Positions 1 to 12,500 of a DNA stretch of 64,000 nt are shown here, one piece after another; position 1 is the stretch's first letter, and every line of letters begins with the position of its first letter. The notes beneath the pieces are model-generated. The model made no database searches and was not told the origin of the DNA. It was given only the letters and a program-made list of their open reading frames with translations. Origin of the DNA: Luscinia megarhynchos (Eukaryota > Chordata > Aves > Passeriformes > Turdidae); contig CM067570.1 of the NCBI GenBank assembly GCA_034336665.1, forward strand, positions 14,987,502 to 15,051,501, written 5' to 3'. Position numbers and translations under genes: made by a program.

Positions 1-65
1 TTAATGGAGATGGTCTCCTGAGCCTCCCTCCACCCCACACCCATGCAACACACAGATCACCCAGC

Positions 66-235
66 ATGCATAGAGGAGGAAGGAAGGATGAGAGGGAACG
101 AGGGATGAAGGTGAAGGAGCGAGAGAAGGTGAGAAAAGGAAAGAAGGATGAGAGGGAAGAATGCAAGAGAGGGAAGGCAAAGGATGGATGGGGAGGTTGG
201 AGAAGGAAGGAGGAGAAAGGAAGGAGGTGGAATGA
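66..235. repeat. Polypurine (GA-rich) tract
   Basis: The plus strand is almost pure A/G (GAAGGAAGG, GAGAGG-type runs), so the TNS1 sense strand is a long pyrimidine tract just downstream of the candidate cassette exon. Such tracts can bind PTB-type splicing repressors and can form triplex DNA; this is inference from composition. Confidence 0.7.
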
Positions 236-241
236 ACAAAC

Positions 242-319
242 CGGAGGAGGACCGTTGCTGGTTCAGAGGACGGGGAACTTTGATGCTCTTGTTGAGTTCC
301 CTGAGCTTGGCGTTGTACT
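242..319 (-). CDS. TNS1: TNS1 candidate cassette exon (78 nt)
   Basis: An open segment bounded by a CAG acceptor (322-320) and a GT donor (241-240). It starts in phase 1 and ends in phase 1, so it can be included after the large exon (which ends with one codon base) without shifting the frame. The joined reading begins [18 protein letters not shown] and then turns Gln/Ser-rich. I do not recall this peptide from the standard human tensin-1 form, so it may be an optional or lineage-specific exon. The donor context (G|gtttgt) is ordinary and the flanking intron is strongly pyrimidine-rich in the sense direction. Confidence 0.45.
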
Positions 320-3300
320 CTGCCAGCATACCAGGACAGGGAGTGCAAGGAGGGTGGGAGGTCACAGAGGACAGACACAAAGAGAGGAAGGAGTAGACAG
401 GACAAATGTCACAAGATACAACAGCGGGGCAGAGAGAGAGAGAAAAGAAGAGAAAATATTAGCTGGGGTCGAGTAGATGAGTCTGGGGTCATTTGGGGTC
501 TGAAGGAGCTCGGTCTCTGCATGGAGCTGCTTTTCCATCAGCCAGCTTGCCTGGCTCCAGGCACCACAAAAACCCATATGGGAAATCAACAGTGGCTTCT
601 AGTCATATATAGCCTTGTGCAGCACCACAATTGCCCCACCACCATCCCCTCAGGGATGGCACCATGCAGGTCCCCTTCATCACAGAATGCTCAGGACAAG
701 AAGGATTGTCCCCAGATGCCTTGCTAGGAGATGAGAAGGACTTAAAAGAATGAACAGGACCACCTCCCCTCTGTGGGGACATGCTGGGCATGACAGCACT
801 GCCCTGTGCCATCTCTTCCCCTCCATCATCAGTGGGAAAAGGAATGGGAGCATTCCCCCACCAAGAACGGAGGAGGTGTAAGATGCTCCTCATCTCTGCG
901 CCAGGACGTGCAGGCAATTTATAGCAGCAGGGAATGTAAACAAACACGGCCATGCCCCACTGTCCCTGCTGGCTGTCCCCTCCCAGCGCTGGCTTCAGGA
1001 CACCCCGTTCCCGCCAGAGGTCAGGCCACCCACCTGCGCTGTCCCCACCTCAGCACAGAAGGCCCAGCTCCAGCAGAGACAGGTGGCCACAGGCTGGGAC
1101 CATCCCTCAAATGCCTCTCCCCTCCTTGGGAAACTCAGTGGTTACAAGAGGATGACAGTGAACCCAGCCCAGACCTGAGGACCTGACTAAAGGGTTGGAG
1201 GGATGGATTTTTCTGGTAGACACCACCAAAAGTCCATTTCCTACACACTGCAAATATTCTTCCTCCTCCCCTCAGAAATGTCCACTTTTACAGCCCATTT
1301 TAATACTTCACATGGGGCAGCAGGGGAGGGCAGGCATGTGCTGCTTATAATATTAAATACAGACACACAGCGCAGTTTGGGCATCCATGTGTCCTTAGGG
1401 TTGTTTAAATTCTTTGCAAAAGCCCCGTGACCCTTTGGGAATCTGATCTGGATCACAGAAGTCAGGCTCAGATGGATGTAAACTTCCTCCAACAACCTAT
1501 GACACTCCTCAATCCCATTCCTGCCACTGGGACCCCTCCTGCCCCCCACCCTGTGACTCAGTCCCCAGTCCTGGGAGGTTGATGCTATTGGATTTTTCCA
1601 GCCAAGCCTTTTCCCCCTCCCTCTAATGCCGGGCGAGTTTCTGGACTGAGCACAGAGTTGGAAGAGACGAAGCTGCCAAGCTCCAGCATCACAAACTGGC
1701 CCACAGTCCCAAACCTTTCCCAAATGTCACTCCACGATTTAACACCTGCAGCCGAAGCAGTGAGGAGAGAGGGCACCAAGCTGCCACAGCACCATGGCAC
1801 CTTGTTTCTGGGCAGCTGGGACACTCTTGTGTCCCCAAAGCCCCTAAGCCAGAGCTGCAGCAGGGCAGGGGATTGGTGGATGCTGCTTCCTCTCCACAGC
1901 ACGGAGCTAATGCCTCCATCCAGCCACAGCAGCGACACTCAGCAGTGCACCCAGCCAAGCACCAAACCCCTCTGGCAGCACTGGGAAATGTCTTCCCAGC
2001 CCCTGACCACTGCCCCACATCCAGGTCCAGATTCAAACCACCCTGGGCCAAGCTGGACAGAATTACAGCTGACAGACAGACAACAGCCTAGTCCCCACTC
2101 CAGCAGCACCCCAGCTGCCCAAGGTCCAATCATTGAACCCAGCAATCCAGGGGTGAAAGCAGAGACTGAAATTAGGGATGAGCACAGCTACATCAAACAC
2201 AAGGTAAGCTCTCTGCGGGGACCCTACACCAGATCAAGCTCCAGCCAGAAAAAACACCATGTCCAAGTGGGGTCCAGGCAGGACAACCTCCTGTTTGAAA
2301 GATGAAAACATTTTCCCAAACTCTCCATATTCTCTCCCAAAAGAAAGATACTCCCCTGAGATCAGGCAACTGGCCCTGCCACCAGTTATGGACCAGCCCT
2401 GTTAGTTACCCTAGCAGGATGAGGAGGAATCTGACACCCTCAGCCACCCCTTCCCACCTCTGGGCAGGCAATGCTGCAGACAGCAAAGGAGGATCTCAGC
2501 AAAGAGCAGCACAGGCTGCTCTCCTGCCCTGCATGTCTCCATGCAGGTGGCCTCAGTCTCAAGCCCAGATCCAGCACGGACAAGGAGTCTCCACATCACT
2601 TATCCCCAGCTCTACCATGCATGCCACCCCCGTGTGCTCCAGCACCTCGGGACATGCAATCCTCCCCCATCCCCTCAAGGAATCAAAGGATCCTACCTGC
2701 CACCCTGTGGGCCACCAGGCCCTCCAGATTCAAGGGCTCTTCTCCCGACCTCGACAGGTCTTCATAGCTCTCCGGTCCCTTCAGGGGCATCTGGTTTTGT
2801 GGTGTGGCGGTGGGGGAAGGTGGGGAGGAGGCGAGTTGCTGCTGAGACCCCACAGGGCTGTAGCACGAGGTGCCGAGTGGGACAGCGCCCATCTGTGCTC
2901 CGGCCGGGGCATGGCTGTAGCTCCTGGGCTCCGGCAGCGGTGCCAGCTGGTAGCTGTAGGGTGAATAGGTTTCCCGATAATCATGCACCCCATAGTCCAG
3001 CTCTCCAGGAGAATAGGCTTTGCCCCCAGGCTCAGAGACCACGGGGCTCACGGACGTGCCGAAGGACCTCGGCTGGGCCACCTGTGGAGTTGGCCGGGCG
3101 TAGAGACCAGCAATGGGCTGGGTCGAAAGGGAGGAGGGCAGGGGTCCGGCCGGCTTGTCCTGACGGGAGGTGGCAGGCACACTCTGCGACTTGTGGACGG
3201 CAGGTGCGAGGTCCAGCATGAGGACATCCAGTGCCTCGATGGACTGCTCAATCTCCCGGCGAGAGGGCGCCCGGGGGAACTCAGGCATGCTGTGGCTGTG

Positions 3301-6300
3301 CGGGGGCACGGTCTGCAGTGGGCTGGGCTGGGGGCTGCAGCTAGACATGCTGGGGCTGTGACTCTCCATGCCACCCTCCTGCAGCCGGGATGGTGGCCGG
3401 CTTCCTCCCTGCTGTTGCCAGGAATTCAAGCCCCTCTGCACAGCCTCCCGGCTGCTGGTACTGCGGGCCGGGGCCTGGGGCAGCGCCGGGTTCACATCGT
3501 ACTTGGCAGTGTCCACTGCCGGGAAGGACCGGGAGCGGTAGGTTCCGGGGTGGTCGTAGGCATACAGGTAGGGCTGGGAGCTGGGCAGTGGCTGAGGCTG
3601 GAGCCACCCTGGGGCGTGGGAGCCCGGCAGGCGCTGTGGGTAGCCAGCCAGGTGCTCCTGGGTGGATGCCGAGGGCCGCAAGGAAGGCAGTGTGTCACGG
3701 AGGTGGTGGCCCATCAGGGTGTTCTGGTTGTTGTAGGGGTAGCCACCATTGGAGAGCAGCTCGCCATCGTACAGCCCCTCCTTCAGCAGCTTCTCAGCCC
3801 CGTTGCAGCTCGAGGGGCCATTGGGCAGGGAGGACAGGCTGCCCACGCGAGGTGCCTCCTGGTAGCCAGTCTCACTGGCAGTGGTGGTGCCATCCAAGGA
3901 GGAGAGCGTGCCCAAGCTGCCCACACTGTGCCCATCCTGGTTGGGCAGCTCATCATCCAAGATATCCGTCTCCCGCTCGGCCACCAGCGCCGCGGCATTG
4001 CCATTGACGTGCACCTGGGCCGGCACCACGTGGCGGCCCGGCATGGCGGGCAGGCGGGCCGGCACCGGGCCGGGCACGTGGTTGTGCATGGGCGACGCGC
4101 TCTCCAAGCCAAAGCCGACAAGGAGACGATCCAGCTCCTGCTTCTCCTCGGGGCTCAGCACCGCCTGGCCACTGGGTGCCGCGGTCACCCCCGGCTCATC
4201 GGTGCGGTCGGTCTTGGTGGAGGCGGTGGAGTTGCCCGAGTCGCTGCTCACTGAGAGTGTGTGCTCGACGTGGTTGGGTGCTGCCGAGAGCGGGAGTCGG
4301 GCAGCGTTGACGGCACCGGTGCTGCCGTGGAGGGAGTCTTTCTTCTTCACTTTAGCGTAGAGGCTCCCATCCAGCGGCCCTTGCGTGTGCCCAACCTCTG
4401 CAAGGGGAGAAACGAACACGAGACCCCAGATCAATTGCTGGCTCTCTGCACGGAGCTAATGGGTCCCATTAGCCGGTGATTTCGATTTCTTCCGTGTGCC
4501 AGAACACTTAATGACCAGCATCGATGTCTCCTCGGCACCCTCCACACTCCCACCGGCGCCACCATGCAGAGACACTGGAGCCAGGTCCTCCCCAACCCCA
4601 TGCCCCCACATCCCCAAATTCGCACGCAAGCACCGCCTGCTCCACTGGGATCCACCAAATATCCCGTGCGCTACTTCCAGGCACCACTCCTGGCAATTCT
4701 CCTCCGTGGCTGGCAGGGGCCAGGGCTGCCCACACAGTCAGCGATCGCTGCTCCGCAGGGCTCCTCCAGCCCCAAAAGGGCCATGTGGCACCAGGGAGGC
4801 AAACAGGGAGGGTGGAGGAGATGCACCACAGGCCGTAGGAGGACGAGTGGAGGAAATCAGTATGTGGCCTCGTAGCTCTTTGTATCTCCAGCTGGATGGA
4901 TGTACTCAGCCCACGGGTGAAGGACAGATAAACCACAGACCCACCTTCCCTCTCCCTGCCCACTCTCCTCCCAGATGATGCATGGATCCCACCAGATAGA
5001 CATCCTTGACTTTTTCTTCCCTGGCTACAGACAGGCTCCCACCCTTTCTGTTCTGCCCCTTCCCTCTCTCAGATCAGGTCAACCTGCCCCAGTGGGCAGC
5101 TGGCTCTGCTGCACAGCTCCAAAAGGCTGGGGGGCAGCCAGAGCATAGCAGCATCAACACCACAACCAGCTGCACACTTTAAACCTTTCCAAATGGAGGA
5201 GACAGATTTTGGGGACACAGAGGGACACCCTGGATACTGACAGCAATGGGAATAGCTCCCAAGCTGCATCCCCCCCTGCCAGAGCAGCACACCACGGACC
5301 AGGCTGCAGACTCTTGTTTTTCCAGCTCCCTGACGAGGTTTCCTGGAAGGTCCCGCGAGCAGTGTTAAACACTTTCTTTTGGAGGAAAAAATGACTCTTC
5401 CCTGGCGGGGGGCCAGGCGGCTGACTCAGGGACGGAAGACGGCCCTAACACGATAGTGTGAAATCAGAGCAGTCCTATCTGCAAGCAAAACACTTCCGAG
5501 CTGGGACAGCTTAACCAGCCCCACGTCCCTGCACCCGCACCCCGGCAGCTCCCACGCCAACAAAGCCCCTCACCATAAAGGACAGGAGGCAATAACATTG
5601 AACCCAAGTCCTACCGAGTCAGGGCCCTCTCTGCTGCAGATTTTCCAGTCCTGAATCCCTACTGGCACTATCCCAAGGAGGCAGTTGAGCCCCAACACCA
5701 CCTCAGGACCACGCGAGGTCCTCTCTGGGCACTTGGTATGGGATGGGGTGGGAATTTCTCCCAGAGACTCAGACCTTCTTCATCCAGCCAGTAAAGGCAG
5801 GAGCCAGTAGCATTTGTCTCCACAACACCTCCCATACTGGGGAAAAGGGGAAGAGAGGGAGGGAAACCCTTTCCATGGAAGGAAAAAGAGAAAAACAGCA
5901 TATCCAGCAGCACTGCCAATGCTGGACAGGCTGAGACACTGCTTGGAGACAGGGGGAAAGGCACAGCCCTCCTGTCTGAAGGCAGCAATAGGTGCTGGCT
6001 GGTCTCAAGAAACAGGGCAAAAGTCCAGGATGGGGGCAGGGAGAACAACAGCAGAGGAATAGAAAGGAAAAGGAATAAATAAATATCAATGTAAGCACAT
6101 GGGGCCAAGAGAGAAAATAGATAGGAAAGGCTTTAATTACTCTGGGCTGGGTACTGCCCCACAGCTGAGAGAAATGTCTTCAAGAGAGGTCAGGATAGGG
6201 CACAATGCAGTTCATGGCAGAGACAGAAAGCTCCAACTGCTACATCCCACCTACCCCAGAACCTCTGGCAAGGAGGGGACATAGGGGTCTGGTGGCCACC

Positions 6301-6551
6301 CCCAAGAGAGGTCACAGGGTAGTAAGCAAGGAACACCCTGTGACAGCTCAGCCATTAGCCAAGCCCTTGTCCTATGGTTGCTCTGCCCCACATCTGATTG
6401 TTCATCCTGTCCTCAGCCCCATGTACCTCCTGGACTCTGATGCCATGAGACAAATCCTGCTATTTGCTGCCACTCTGAAGCCTCCTCCACTATCCCTGGG
6501 CCAGATTATCTCTCATATGACTATCTACTGCCTGTTACCTGAGAAGCTGGA

Positions 6552-6583
<32 letters not shown>

Positions 6584-9500
6584 TAAAAAAAAATATAAAA
6601 ACTAAGTGATAATGGGACAGAACGCCTTAGCCAAACCAGCCACCCTCAAAGCAGCACACTCTCAGGACCCCATTTGAAAGTGTCTGCAGCTCCCAGCAAG
6701 GTCAGATTTCATCCCTGAAGGTCGGAGTAGCTCCTGCCTGGCAGACTGTGCCATCCCATCGTGGGCTGGGTTTGCCCTGGGCCCAGCCTCAGACAGAGCT
6801 CTGCTCCTGCTCTATCTGCTTCAGCTGTATGGAGGCAGCTACGGGAAGGGCTGAGCCCAGCCTGGTCCCAGCCCTGCAGCCAGGCTCGCAGCCCTAGAGG
6901 AGAAATGCTCTGTCCTCCCCCTCTGCAGCACCCTGTGGCTAAACCCAGTAAAAAAACTGGTCCAGGACAAGTGTGACAACACCGAGGGGGTGAGCTCACA
7001 TCCCCAAAATGCCAGGCATCTGCGTTGCACACAGTGGGGTGCAGCACACAGCATCGTGCACCAGCACAAATCCTGCCCACGGCTCTGCACCAGTGCAGAA
7101 GATAAGTCTGAAGCATCACCGTGTCTCCCTGTGCCGTGCCCCCAGCAGCATCCCACCTGCTGCCTCCACTCCCCACCCAGAGCCCTGGCCCCAGTGCATT
7201 CCTGGAGCACCAGCCCGCAGGGAAGACCCTGGGTCCAGAGATGTAAGTTGTGAGCTGAATCTCACAAGGAAAAGTTTAGTCTCCTTATCTCTGGTTTCAT
7301 CCTGTAACCAGGCATGATGGCACAGAGCAACTCCAGCCCCTGAGCCCTGGGTCACCACAACCACGAATTCACCACCCAGCCCCCCAGACCAAAGAAAAGC
7401 AAAGTCAGGACTTACCAAAAGGAACGGGGATTAAAAGATCCCAGGCGAAGGGAAGGAGCAGGCAGCAAATCCCTTTCCTTCACCCCTTCCTGCACCAGAG
7501 CCTTGCAAGGGCACCTGGTGGGGTGGCAGCTCCAACGGCGTCCACAGCCAGCCCCGTGTGTCCGTCCAGGACAGGAGCCGACGGCTGGAGCTGGCTTGGG
7601 CTGGCGTTTGTCCCTTTGGCTTTGCTTTCCCTCTGGCGGAGGGAGCTGTTCCCGTCCCAGCGCCGTGTCCCGCGGGGCCGCAGAGGGGGACCGGGACGGC
7701 GGCGGAACGGGTGGGACGCGGGGAACCCCGGGACACGGGGAGCTGGAGAGCAGGATGGAGCGGCCGAAGGTGGGAGAGGCCAGAGATGGGATGGAGGCGA
7801 GGAGGTGCGGCTGTGTTCCCCTCCGCCCCAGACCACACAGGGACCACAGGGAGGAGCGGGAGGGAAAGGGGAGCGGCGCGGGGCGGGCGGCGCGGCCGCC
7901 CAAGCTCCAGCCCCAGCCCGAGTTAACCTCGGTGAGGTGCGGAGAGGGTGGGAGCCATGGAGGGAGGACAGCCAGACAGACAGCTTCCAGCTATGAATAT
8001 TAACTACTTCCTCCACAGGCAGCGCTCCGCCGCGTTAACTGTTTCCTAGGCAGGACGGACAGCCGGACAGCTGGACAGCCTGCCCACCTCGGACCGTGCA
8101 CTGAGCACCACCACGCTGGTGACCCCCTCATTTGAGACACCCAGCCCTGCCCAGCTCCTGCGGACATGTGTCACACCTGTCCCCAAAGAGCAGCGACAAA
8201 TTCAAGAGTGGGGATTCCTTCTAAACCACACATGATGCTGAAATCCAGACGGGTCTGCAAATTCAAATGTCTTGCTGGAGACTTGAGTTTCTCCATCTGA
8301 AATAACTACATAGCTAAAGAGAGGTGGAAACCAGCCATGGACAAGCCACCAACCCTGCCGATCCATTTTCACAATCCCCTTGCCTGCCCTGCCAGCATCA
8401 TGGACACGCCAGCCCTTATTTTCAGGATGCACACACTGCCCTGCTCTGTGACAGGAGGTATGGCATGATCCCATCCACTCCACAGCTGTCTGAGACCAAG
8501 CTGCTCCACCCCAAGCAAAACCTGTGCTGGGATGGTGCTGACAATTTGTTGGTCCAGGTGACAGCCAGCCCACCCCACATCCAGGCCCCTGCCTGAACCC
8601 ATGCTCAGGACGCCACCCCCTCAACTGATCCAATATACTCACAGAACATGAGGCTCCCTCCACTCTGATCCCCCAGACCGCACGTTTCCCACACCCCCAT
8701 GGATGACGGCAGGGGATGAGAGCAATGTTTCCAGCCGGCCCCCTGACTCACAGCCCTGTTTGCTCCCAGATAATAGCACATGCCAAGCCAGCATCCTTCC
8801 AAAACCTCCGAAGATTGCTTACTTTTGTCCTGGCTGTGTCGGTTGCTGGAGGGCAGAGACAGAGCTCCCCACTCCTGCCGTGGGACAACCCCAGCCCTAA
8901 GCACAGAATTGCTACAAGTTTTGACTTCAAGGACAGTTTTAAGAGGGAAGAGAAGGGGCTGAGTTTCCACCAGCTGGTCTCTCTTTCCCTGCATCCCAGC
9001 CCTGCCTGGTTCCCGGTCCCAGCGGGAACAAAACTCCCCACCACCCCACACAACAACCCCAAATACCAGGTCAGAGGACAGATCCTGCCCTGGGAATAGC
9101 CACACTCCAGCTGAAACATCTAGCCAAGCCCATAGATGCTCCAGCATTTCACCCATGGGGAATAACCAGAAGCAAGAGGGACACTCCCTGTGAATTCCCA
9201 TCCATCCCACACAGATCCCCACTGCCTTCCAAAATGCCCACCTCAACACACCCTTACCTTGCAGCAGATGGAGCAGAGAGCAGCAGAGAGAGGCCGACTA
9301 AGGAAGGGGAAAGAGATCCCTTCAGCTTTAGTCAGCTGGTGAAGGCCAGATGAGAGCCAGTGGTCCCCCTCCCCACTGAGCCCAGCCCAGCGACCAATCC
9401 AGCCGCAGGGGGAGAGCAGCAGCCCACCAGCAGCTCCAGCAATGGATTTAACAGATCTGGCCTGGCCCATTTGGCTCTCCTCCTCTGCACAGCCTGGCCT

Positions 9501-12500
9501 GTGCTCCTGGGCAGCCTCAGCCCCTCCTGGTAAGTGGGACAGGATTTGACCCCACTAGGAAAGGTGTACCCCATGAGATGCTGACCCTCCTGGGGAACAA
9601 ACAGATGACAGCAACCCCATCGAGGGGCTTTCTCCTCCATGGAAAAGTGCAGGATCAGCATCCACCTCCATTTGTGGGGCTCCAGGACCTCCTGACCTTT
9701 GTCACAAGTGGTTCAGGCTCTGATGTGACCTCCCTACATTAGAAGGGTGGGATGCTCATCCCAGTCCCCACCCCAGGCAGCCCTGCCCTGTGAGTGGGGA
9801 TGTGTGGGAAGGCAGGGATGAGCTGCAGGGGAGCCCAACGCCAGAACCATGACTCAGGTGGGGATTTAGCAACTCTCTCACAGATGTAGGATTTGGCCAG
9901 GCCCTGGCCCTCTCTTCCCAGCCTGGTAAAAAGACAGGGCAGGCAGAGCCAGCCCAGGGTGGGTCCAAGGACCAGTGGTTACAGGGAGTTGCTGGACTGG
10001 GGACACATGCCCAACGCTTTCACATTTCACACACCACCCTAGGATGGCATTTGAGGTCCCCCAACAACAGTCACACACCCAGACCTTGAGGACAGCCCGT
10101 CCACTGACTCCATGCCCAGCCCCAGCACCCTGTTCTCCATCAGCACCGGGGTTTCTCAGCAAAACCAAACCAGGCCATAAATGATCCCCAAACAGAGTTA
10201 CAGCATCTGCAGTACACCAAAATTTCTCTGCAGGGATCCTCCAACGAGCTGCAAACCCAGCAATGCCACATCCAGCTGCCGGCCTCCTCCTGCCTCTCTG
10301 GAGGCAGCCTGGCAAGGAGAGCTACCACAGTGCTGGCAACCACAAAAACAGCCAGAGAATGAAGCATGCCATCACCTCCCTTTAGCCTTCAAACATTCTC
10401 AACCAACAAATGGCCATGGGGGCTGCAGCAGGAACCTGCCAAGCAGCCATCACTGACCCCAAAGCCCTTCAAGGAGGAGGGAGGGCAGGCAGAGACACTT
10501 TCCTTCCCTAGGCTGTGCGGACACAGCTGAGGGGCAGAAGGACCCGCTGAGGGGGCACCCAGCACATCCCACTCTCCCTAAGGAACACGGGGCAGCCCAA
10601 ACATGGTGGGCTGCAGAGACCGTCCTGAGTAAAGCAGGAAGGCGAGTTTGCTGATGGGGCCAGCCTGCTCCATGGAAGTGGCTCACAGCCTGTTGAATCC
10701 AGTTGTGTCCCCTCAGCCAGAAAGCAAGATGTGGGGGTAGAGATCCCCCTCTCATGCCCCCAGCTCTGGAAGAGCTTAATCAACCAATGACTCCACTGCA
10801 AATGAGTTTCCCCTTCTCCAGGTCCCCACAGATAAGCACAGCAGAGGTGAGGGGAACGCCAGGACAGGCACCACCCCCAGCCACCCTCGGGGTCCCACCC
10901 TGGCAGGCACCCCCCAGCCCTTATGGGTGCTCCATGCCGAGACAAAGCTGCTGCAGAAAGGGCATCCCCCTGCAGGGAGAGCGGCTGTGGCCGGCAGAGG
11001 GGCGGCACGGGGGAACCCACCGTGTGGCAGGCGATCCCGATCCCGCTGGCCCGGGCTGCAGCGACCGTCTGCGGGGAGCCTTCGCCGAGTGGCAGCAGGG
11101 CAGTGGCAGGGACAAGGAGCAGCGCCTGGTCCCAGCCCAGCGTGGCTCCTGGTGCCAACCTCACCCCCCTCCGCCCCCGGACGCCGCTTGCTCACGCCTG
11201 GTGGTGCCAAAAATGTGGCGTGCAATTCCCTGACCAAATAAGGCAAGAACGACCATAAACAGGGACCCCCCCTGCACAAGTGGACACCAGAATCCCCATC
11301 CTGGCTTGGGACAGGCTGGAAAAGAGGAAAAGTGACAACAGAGAGGGAAAAAGATGGGAGCCCCTCAAGCCCACACCGACTCCCACCACCACTGCTCAAA
11401 GTGCCAGGGACAGCTGGGAAAGACCCTTTATAGATGGGCTTCTTGCAGCTGCTTGTGCTGGCACAGGTCAGAGGGCAGCCTTCTGCCTGCAGCTTCACCC
11501 TTATACAGTCCCGGCTCATCTCCAAACTGGGGCAGTGTTTACAAATCCAAGGTGCTCTCATCCCCTCCTGCCACCCTTCCCAGCACAGAGGACAGCCCAG
11601 TCGCTGCATGGAGGTACCTCCACAGCCCTGACACCTGCTAAGACCCCCAAGGGGAAATGGGGAGGAGCCCTGGGGTACTTCTGCAGTCCCAGTATTCACC
11701 AAGACCCCCACGAAAGTACAGAGATGAGTCCCAGGGCACCCCTGCAGCCCTGTGAGGGGCTGGGGTGCAGAGACTTTGGCCCAGGGCCCAGAGGGGAACC
11801 ATGCAATGAGGCACTCAGGTCTCTGCAGGCAGGAGGGGACTGCCAGGCAGTCTTGCCAGCTTGAGGCCGGACCCACAGCTCCCCAGCCTGCACATAGCCC
11901 ACAGCTGAGCCTGCACATCACGAGTTGCCTGTTTACTGCCCTGTGCCAAGGCAGGTGCCCGTGCCAGCTCCACACAGCCACCCCAGGTCCGGCTCCATGT
12001 AACCACCATAGCAGAGGCACTCTGGGCAGCCCCAGGCACCCAGAGCCCTAACCCTCCCCTGCGGGCACTGCCATCCACAGCTCCCACTCGAAGCAGCCAG
12101 TGACCTTCAGGGACATGAGGGACTGCAGCTGTCCCTGCTGCAGGGACGCCTCTCCAGATCTGGCCAGGAAAGCCCAGGCATCTGCTTGGCCACGGGTGGC
12201 CTTGCCTCCAGGACAGGGCCCACCACCCTTCCACATACAAGTACTGCCCGTTCCTGCCAAGTGGGTGACAGCAGTCAACTTGCTGCAACAAACTGGGTGC
12301 TCAAAGGGCTTTTCCCAGCTCTGAGAGATGCAGTACACCCTCAGAGACCAGTAAGATAACCTCATCTCCTAGGGATGACTAAGATGCATTTACACCCTGC
12401 CACGCTTGCAGCACGACAAAGTAGCTGGGATACCTTATGGTCCTGCAGACATGGGGTTTGGATCTGCTAAAGCTCTGGGGCATAAACTAGGGCTGGACTC

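Noticed and set aside
2983..4254. 423-codon plus-strand open frame
   Set aside because: Exact antisense shadow of the large TNS1 coding exon.
7417..8016. Coding first exon in the internal CpG island, including a frame beginning MEEVV
   Set aside because: The only phase that would join the next TNS1 exon is interrupted by a stop without an ATG; the resemblance of MEEVV to the human MEEVVGHTQ is coincidental because the following residues differ.
10776..12020. 414-codon open frame on the minus strand
   Set aside because: Lies in a TNS1 intron, is Gly/Pro/Trp/Cys-rich in the way of GC-rich non-coding DNA, shows no domain, and is overlapped by equally long frames on both strands.
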